From assembly GCF_019649055.1 (NCBI RefSeq), contig NW_026570331.1, positions 389,466 to 453,465 of the forward strand: a DNA stretch of 64,000 nucleotides. Reading direction: 5' to 3'. Below the pieces are notes generated by a model that worked only from the letters and a program-made list of their open reading frames with translations, was not told the DNA's origin and made no database searches. This DNA is from Paramacrobiotus metropolitanus. Taxonomy: Eukaryota; Tardigrada; Eutardigrada; Parachela; Macrobiotidae. The position numbers and the translations under genes are program-made. Shown one piece after another: positions 57,001-64,000 of this stretch; position 1 is the first letter of the stretch, and each line of letters starts with the position of its first letter.

Positions 57001-59107
57001 GTCGGTATGGATTCGTTGATGAGTAAACCGGGGTAGTTGGAATTAAACGCGCTTTTTTAAAATTGTTTGAAGCAGCTTTTCGTCTCCTTTTATATACGCT
57101 GACGCACGTGGCATCAGCATCGCTGTCGTTGATTGAGTATAAACTGTTTCTTTCTACAGAATTTGAAACCATCGATGTTTTCGAGATTTTTTCTAAAAAT
57201 CAATGATTTCCCAGAGAATCAGTTGTAGCTTCACTTTGAAACTGTAGATAACGTAAGGGCACTTGAAGAATCTTATTTTTGTCTCTTAGTACATACGCTA
57301 ACTTCCGAGGCCACAGCATTGCTGTCGAGGATTTGCTATAAACCGCTTTTTCTCACAGAAGTCGAAAACATCGATGTTTTCGAGATTTTTTTCTGAAAAT
57401 CAATGATTTCCCAGAGAATTTTTTAGATCTTTACTTTGAAACTGTAGATGCCGTAGGCGGACTTGAAAAAAGATACGATATCTCCAAAAAAAAATCAGGT
57501 GAGGCCGTTATGGTCGGTACGGATTCATTGATGAGTGAGACCGGGATAGTTGGAATTAAAGGCGCTTTTTTAAAATTGTTTGAAGCAGCTTTTTGTCTCC
57601 TTTTATATATGCTGACGCACGAGAGCACGGCATCGCTGTCGTGGATTTAGTATAACCTGTCTTTTTCTACAGAAGGCAAAAACACCGATGTTTTCGAGAT
57701 TTTTTTTAAAAATCAATGATTTTCCCAGAGAATTTTTTAGATCTTCACTTTGAAACTGTAGATGCCGTAGGCTGACTTGAAAAAAGATACGATATTTCCA
57801 AAAACTGTTTTCAGGTATGGCCGTTATGGTCGGTATGGATTCGTTGATGAGTAAACCGGGGTAGTTGGAATTAAACGCGCTTTTTTAAAAATGTTTGAAG
57901 CAGCTTTTCGACTCCTTTTATATACGCTGACGCACGTGGCATCGGCATCGCTGTCGTGGATTTAGTATAAACTGTTTCTTTCTACAGAAGGCGAAAATAT
58001 CGATGTTTTCGAGATTTTTCTAAAAATCAATGATTTCCCAGAGAATCAGTTGTAGCTTCACTTTGAAGCTGTAGATAACGTAAGGCCACTTGAAGACTCC
58101 TATTTTTGTCTCCTTATACATACGCTGACGCACGAGGCCACGGCATCGGTGTCGTGGATTTGCTATAAACCGCTTTTTCTCACAGAAGGCGAAAACATCG
58201 TTGTTTTCGTGATTTATTCTAAAACCCGATTATTTCCCAGCGAATTGTTAAGATCTTTATTTTTGAACTGTAGATCCCCTAGGCTGACTTGAAAAAAATA
58301 TGATATCTCCAAAAACAGTTCCAGGTATGGCCGTTATGGTCGGTATGGATTCGTTGATGAGTAAGACCGGGGTAGTTGGAATTAAACGCGCTTTTTTAAA
58401 ATTGTTTGAAGCAGTTTTTTGTCTCCGTTTATATACGCTGACGGACGAGGCCACGGCATCGCTGTCGTGGATTTATTTTGTACTGTCTCTTTCTACAGAA
58501 GGCGAAAACATCAATGTTTTCGAGATTTTTTCTAAAAATCAATGATTTCCCAGAAAGTCAGCTGTAGCTTTACTTTGAAACTGTAGATAACGTAAGGCCA
58601 CTTGAAGAATCTTATTTTTGTCTCTTAGTACATACGCTAACTTAAGAGGCCACAGCATTGCTGTCGAGGATTTGCTATAAACCGCTTTTTTCTACAGAAG
58701 GCGAAAACATCGATGTTTTCGAGATTTTTTCTAAAAATCAATGATTTCCCAGAGAATCACTTGTAGTTTCACTTTGAAACTGTAGATAACGTAAGGCCAC
58801 TTGAAGACTCCTATTTTTGTCTCCTTATACATACGCTGACGCACGAGGCCACGGCATCGGTGTCGTGGATTTGCTATAAACCGCTTTTTCTCACAGAAGG
58901 CGAAAACATCGTTGTTTTCGTGATTTATTCTAAAACCCGATTATTTCCCAGCGAATTGTTAAGATCTTTATTTTTGAACTGTAGATCCCGTAGGCTGACT
59001 TGAAAAAAATATGATATCTCCAAAAACAGTTCCAGGTATGGCCGTTATGGTCGGTATGGATTCGTTGATGAGTAAGACTGGGGTAGTTGGAATTAAACGC
59101 GCTTTTT

Positions 59108-60899
59108 GGCCGAGCGAAGCGAGGCCTTCTATACTCAGCTGGCCAAAAAGTCGAGTGTTTGTGTGTGTGTGTACACGATAACTTTCGAAGGATTTCCGCT
59201 ATCCTTCTCAAATTTTGCACGATGATAGAATGATCCAAAACTGAGGTCGAGTTCGTTAATGAGCCTGATCTGACCGGAAATAGGGAAGATCTGGGACTCT
59301 GAAGTTAACATAGCGGTCTACGGAGAATGCACTGTCACATTTGGCTTACCACAAGCTTATGGTTACCTGACTGGGCCAACTTATAAAGTCATACATTTAC
59401 AGTCGCCAGGCAGCGCCCTTCTTTTTAGCGCTTGAGTGTAGAATTCCGAAAGACAACTTAGAACTGATTTAGACAATTGCCCCTTCCAGCAGCTCGCGCG
59501 AACTGGGACAAATGTTCCTATGATTTGTTTTATTGACGCTGTCATTTGGACCGTGGTGAATAAACGCGAAACAGGCTATTAAGTTTCTTATAATTATTAA
59601 AACACCCACCGTCCACCGAAAACGGAGCCGCAGGCGACGCCGAGCTGCGGCGCGGGCGGATGTGTACTGTACCACTACCACTGTGTACGGAGAATGCACT
59701 GTCACATTTGGCTTACCACAAGCTTATGGTTACCTGACTGGGCCAACTTATAAAGTCATACATTTACAGTCGCCAGGCAGCGCCCTTCTTTTTAGCGCTT
59801 GAGTGTAGAATTCCGAAAGGCAACTTAGAACTGATTTAGACAATTGCCTTTTCCAGCAGCTCGCGCGAACTGGGACAAATGTTCCTATGATTTGTTTTAT
59901 TGACGCTGTCATTTGGACCGTGGTGAATAAACGCGAAACAGGCTATTAAGTTTCTTATAATTATTAAAACACCCACCGTCCACCGAAGGCGGAGCCGCAG
60001 GCGACGCCGAGTTGCGGCGCGGGCGGAGCCTGCGGAGCAGCAAGTGAAACTTCTGCATAAAAGTTATTAATTTTCAAACAGAAAACAAAATTCGTAAAAC
60101 TAAATGCAACGAAAACCATTATGCGGAATGCAAAAAAAAGAGCCTTAATTTGTGCCGTGATATTTAGAATTCTACCAGGCTTTACTTGATATGTAAATAT
60201 AATGTAATGCATGCGGTAAAGACAGAAAGAAGCACAACTAGTGGACTGTGCACAAGGACCGGGAAAGATACCGATACATGTTTTATCGGCTACCAACTGA
60301 GTAAAGCGTTGCGAGACTATGTTTTTCAAAGTACTGTACAAAGTACTGTACAGTACTTTGAATTCAGTAGATTAGGTGCACTTAGTTATCTCGTACGAGA
60401 TATTAATTTTCGGTTACTCTATGTATGCGTTCGCAGAAATTGGTTTAATTGGATACTTTCGCACCTTACTGCTTAAATTTAGCATTAATACAACAAACTT
60501 TTTACTTTTCGTAATCTTCCAAAAATTAAAGTTTGTTTGAAGTGTTACTTACACTTATGCTGGGTAACTGCGGGAAGTTTTTCAATTGATCGTATTTCGC
60601 TTTTGCAGGCTTTTAAACGCGGCCACAAAATGCCATAAAAATAAAATGCCATAAAAAAACTCTAAAATTTAGACCCTGGACAACTGCAATCGGTACATTA
60701 AACACCGAATGCGCTAAAAAACTACTGGGTAGCCGCTATGCTTCTGTAGAATACATAGGCGGTTCTGTAACTTAGTTAGTCCGTAGTTTTAAGTTTAAGA
60801 CAGTTCGTAGTTACAGTTAAACGATAAACTTTCTACAGTGCGAACCCATGCGAGGCCTGCTTTGCGCGACAGAGAGAGCGTACACCTAGTTTAAAATTG
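59108..60899. mobile_element. 1.8 kb unrelated insertion within a satellite monomer
   Basis: Monomer B is interrupted after 'aaacgcgcttttt' and resumes with 'tttaaaattg' at 60900. The insert begins ggccgagcgaagcgaggcc (near-palindromic), carries a TG run, a 342 bp direct duplication, GC-rich palindromic words (ggagccgcaggcgacgcc; ctgcggcgcgggcgg) and a perfect 22 bp palindrome at 60339-60360. No clear gene or TIR. Composition differs sharply from the satellite. Its nature is unknown. Confidence 0.6.
59319..60027. repeat. Direct duplication, 342 bp x 2
   Basis: 59319-59660 and 59686-60027 match at all but a handful of positions (for example aaagacaac/aaaggcaac, gccccttcc/gccttttcc, gagctgcgg/gagttgcgg), separated by 25 bp. 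Recent event inside the insertion. Confidence 0.9.
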
Positions 60900-61600
60900 T
60901 TTGAAGCAGTTTTTTGTCTCCGTTTATATACGCTGACGGACGAGGCCACGGCATCGCTGTCGTGGATTTATTTTGTACTGTCTCTTTCTACAGAAGGCGA
61001 AAACATCAATGTTTTCGAGATTTTTTCTAAAAATCAATGATTTCCCAGAGAGTCAGCTGTAGCTTTACTTTGAAACTGTAGATAACGTAAGGCCACTTGA
61101 AGACTCCTATTTTTGTCTCCTAATACATACGCTGACGCACGAGGCCACGGCATCGCTGTCGTGGATTTGGTATAAACCGCTTTTTTCTACAGAAGGCGAA
61201 AATATCGATGTTTTCGAGATTTTTCTAAAAATCAATGATTTCCCAGAGAATCAATTGTAGCTTCACTTTGAAACTGTAGATAACCTAAGGCCACTTGAAG
61301 ACTCCTATTTTTGTCTCCTAATACATACGCTGACGCACGAGGCCACGGCATCGCTGTCGTGGATTTGCTATAAACCGCTTTTTCTCACAGAAGGCGAAAA
61401 CATCGTTGTTTTCGTGATTTATTCTAAAACTCGATTATTTCCCAGCGAATTGTTAAGATTTTTATTTTTGAACTGTAGATCCCGTAGGCTGACTTAAAAA
61501 AAAATGATATCTCCAAAAACAGTTCCAGGTATGGCCGTTATGGTCGGTATGGATTCGTTGATGAGTAAGACCGGGGTAGTTGGAATTAAACGCGCTTTTC

Positions 61601-61661
61601 GGCCGAGCGAAGCGAGGCCTTCTATACTCAGCTGGCCAAAAAGTCGAGTGTTTGTGTGTGT
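61601..61661. other. Second, truncated copy of the insertion's left end
   Basis: 61601-61661 repeats the first 60 bases of the insertion (ggccgagcgaagcgaggcc to the TG run) at the same point of monomer B. It then jumps into the middle of another monomer at 'caacgatttgcc'. It reflects duplication of an insertion-bearing monomer followed by deletion. Confidence 0.85.
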
Positions 61662-64000
61662 CAACGATTTGCCATAAACAACTTTTTTCTACACAAGGCG
61701 AAAACATCGATGTTTTCGAGATTTTTTCTAAAAGTCAATGATTTTCGGAGAATCAGTTGTAGCTTTACTTTGAATCTGTAGATAACGTAAGGCCACTTGA
61801 AGAAATTTATTTTTGTCTCCTCATACATACGCTAACTTACGAGGCCACAGCATTGCTGTCGAGGATATGCTATAAACCGCTTTTTTTTACAGAAGGCGAA
61901 AACATCGATGTTTTGGCTATTTTTCCTAAAACTCGTTTATTTCCCAGAGAATTGTTTGGAACTGTACTTTAAAACTGTAGATGCCGTAGGCTGACTTGAA
62001 AAAAATACGATATCTCCAAAAAAAGTTTTCAGGTAAGGCCGTTATGGTCGGTATGGATTCGTTGATGAGTGAGATGGGCGTAGTTGGAATTAAAGGCGCT
62101 TTTTTAAAATTGTTTGAAGCAGCTTTTTGTCTCCTGTTAAATACGCTGACGGACGAGGCCACGGCATGGCTGTCGTGGATTTATTTTGTACTGTGTCTTT
62201 CTACAGAAGGCGAAAACATCGATGTTTTCGAGATTCTTTTCAAAAATCAATGATTTCCCAGAGATTCAGTTGTAGCTTTACTTTGAAACTGAAGATAACG
62301 TATGGCCACTTGAAGAATCATATTTTTGTCTCCTAATACATACGCTGACTCACGAGGCCACAGCATTGCTGTCGTGGATTTGCTATAAACTACTTTTTTC
62401 TGCAGAAGGCGAAAACATCGATGTTTTCGAGATTTTTTCTAAAAATCATTGATTTCCCAGAGAATTGTTTGAAACTTTACTTTAAAACTGTAGATGCCGT
62501 AGGCTGACTTGAAAAAAATACGATATCTCCAAAAAAGTTTTCAGGTAAGGCCGTTATGGTCGGTATGGATTCGTTGATGAGTAAGATCGGGGTAGTTGGA
62601 ATCAAACGCGCTTTTTTAAGACTGTTTGAAGCAGCTTTTTGTCTCCGTTTATATACGCTGACGGACGAGGCCACGGCATCGCTGTCGTGGATTTATTTTG
62701 TACTGTCTCTTTCTACAGAAGGCGAAAACATCAATGTTTTCGAGATTTTTTCTAAAAATCAATGATTTCCCAGAGAGTCAGCTGTAGCTTTACTTTGAAA
62801 CTGTAGATAACCTAAGGCCACTTGAAGACTCCTATTTTTGTCTCCTAATACATACGCTGACGCACGAGGCCACGGCATCGCTGTCGTGGATTTGGTATAA
62901 ACCGCTTTTTCTACAGAAGGCGAAAATATCGATGTTTTCGAGATTTTTCTAAAAATCAATGATTTCCCAGAGAATCAATTGTAGCTTCACTTTGAAACTG
63001 TAGATAACCTAAGGCCACTTGAAGACTCCTATTTTTGTCTCCTAATACATACGCTGACGCACGAGGCCACGGCATCGCTGTCGTGGATTTGCTATAAACC
63101 GCTTTTTCTCACAGAAGGCGAAAACATCGTTGTTTTCGTGATTTATTCTAAAACTCGATTATTTCCCAGCGAATTGTTAGGATCTTTATTTTTGAACTGT
63201 AGATCCCGTAGGCTGACTTGAAAAAAATACGATTTTTCCAAAAACAGTTTTCAGGTATGGCCGTTATGGTCGGTATGGATTCGTTGATGAGTAAGACCGG
63301 GGTAGTTGGAATTAAACGCGCTATTTTAAAATTGTTTGACGCAGCTTTTTGTCTCCTTTTATATACGCTGACGCACGTGGCATCGGCATCGCTGTCGTGG
63401 ATTTAGTATAAACTGTTTCTTTCTACAGAAGTCGAAACCATCGATGTTTTCGAGATTTTCTCTAAAAATCAATGATTTCCCAGAGAATCAGTTGTAGCTT
63501 TACTTTGAAACTGTAGATAACGTAAGGGCACTTGAAGAATCTTATTTTTGTCTCTTAGTACATACGCTAACTTAAGAGGCCACAGCATTGCTGTCGTGGA
63601 TTTAGTATGAACTGTTTCTTTCTACAGAAGGCGAAAACATCGACGTATTCGAGATTTTTTCAAAAAATCAATGATTTCGCAGAGAACCTGTTGTAGCTTC
63701 ACTTTGAAACTGTAGATAACGTAAGGCCACTTGAAGACTCCTATTTTGACTCCTTATACATACGCTGACGCACGAGGCCACGGCATCGGTGTCGTGGATT
63801 TGCTATAAACCGCTTTTTCTCACAGAAGGCGAAAACATCGTTGTTTTCGTGATTTATTCTAAAACTCGATTATTTCCCAGCGAATTGTTAAGATTTTTAT
63901 TTTTGAACTGTAGATCCCGTAGGCTGACTTAAAAAAAAATGATATCTCCAAAACAGTTCAGGAAGGCCGTTATGGTCGGTATGGATTCGTTGATGAGTAA

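Larger units (their letters stand above)
51055..64000. repeat. Satellite array of two alternating monomers (A about 200 bp, B about 315 bp)
   Basis: Monomer B contains 'tatggccgttatggtc..tatggattcgttgatgag'. Monomer A contains 'gtagataacgtaaggccacttgaag' and 'catacgctaac/gctgacgcacgagg'. Both share a core with the palindrome GAAAACATCGATGTTTTC and a CCACGGC...CGTGG hairpin. The start of B recurs at about 52593, 52909, 53204, 53717, 54429, 54745, 55040, 55336, 55848, 56162, 56670, 56985, 57498, 57814, 58324, 59035, 61528, 62032, 62543, 63255 and 63960. Spacings fall in three classes (about 295-316, 504-513 and 705-712), meaning B, BA and BAA. Blocks are duplicated at higher order (about 828, 1837 and 2131 bp). 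The array runs off the window end. Confidence 0.95.

Noticed and set aside
51684-64000. Many 60-117 codon open frames on both strands of the satellite
   Set aside because: They repeat with the monomer, are open on both strands at once, and are broken by one-base indels in several copies (for example gtaaaaccgg against gtaaaccgg). They are by-products of the repeat.
51055-64000. Hammerhead ribozyme in the satellite (ttgatgag in monomer B)
   Set aside because: The core would need CTGATGA and a GAAA at the right distance; here the first base is T and no matching GAAA or stem III was found on either strand.

Overview
The window is animal nuclear DNA. Genes are split by short GT-AG introns (about 60 to 800 bp), introns are AT-rich, and the protein domains are metazoan (EGF, pentraxin, HYR, BTB-BACK-Kelch, F-box, ARH3). 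DNA transposon remnants, an RLE-type LINE and a large satellite are also present. I cannot name the species; a small-genome invertebrate (a tardigrade would fit) is only a guess. No rRNA, complete tRNA or CRISPR was seen.

Layout. 1-5.6 kb (+): five exons of a decayed SVEP1-like mosaic protein. 5.6-11 kb: gene-poor DNA with dispersed repeats and two TIR elements. 11.0-13.7 kb (+): a BTB-BACK-Kelch gene, broken in the Kelch part. From just after its second exon the sequence is duplicated in inverted orientation (about 11.87-15.89 kb against 23.44-27.60 kb). The 7.6 kb spacer holds an ARH3 pseudogene, a Polinton-like DNA polymerase fragment, foldback elements and an unrecognised multi-exon glycine-rich gene. 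Both arms carry pieces of Kelch, of a small membrane protein and of the F-box family found further right.

28.8-41.6 kb: a cluster of paralogous three-exon F-box genes in both orientations. One copy (31.86-34.29 kb, -) reads open throughout. One (35.65-38.62 kb, +) has a 976 bp retroelement fragment with a 7 bp target duplication. One (39.70-41.63 kb, +) has two frameshifts. One (28.8-30.4 kb, -) is strongly decayed and flanked by a TTAA foldback element. 43-46 kb (-): an unrecognised multi-exon gene with phase-consistent introns. 46.8-50.0 kb (-): an R2-like LINE. 51.05 kb to the end: a tandem array of two monomers (A about 200 bp, B about 315 bp) mixed as B, BA and BAA, interrupted by an unrelated 1.8 kb insertion.

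The genes form no evident pathway. The theme is local amplification and decay: one F-box family and one Kelch gene copied, inverted, truncated and hit by mobile DNA. Several frame breaks sit in short homopolymers, so some may be consensus errors rather than real mutations.
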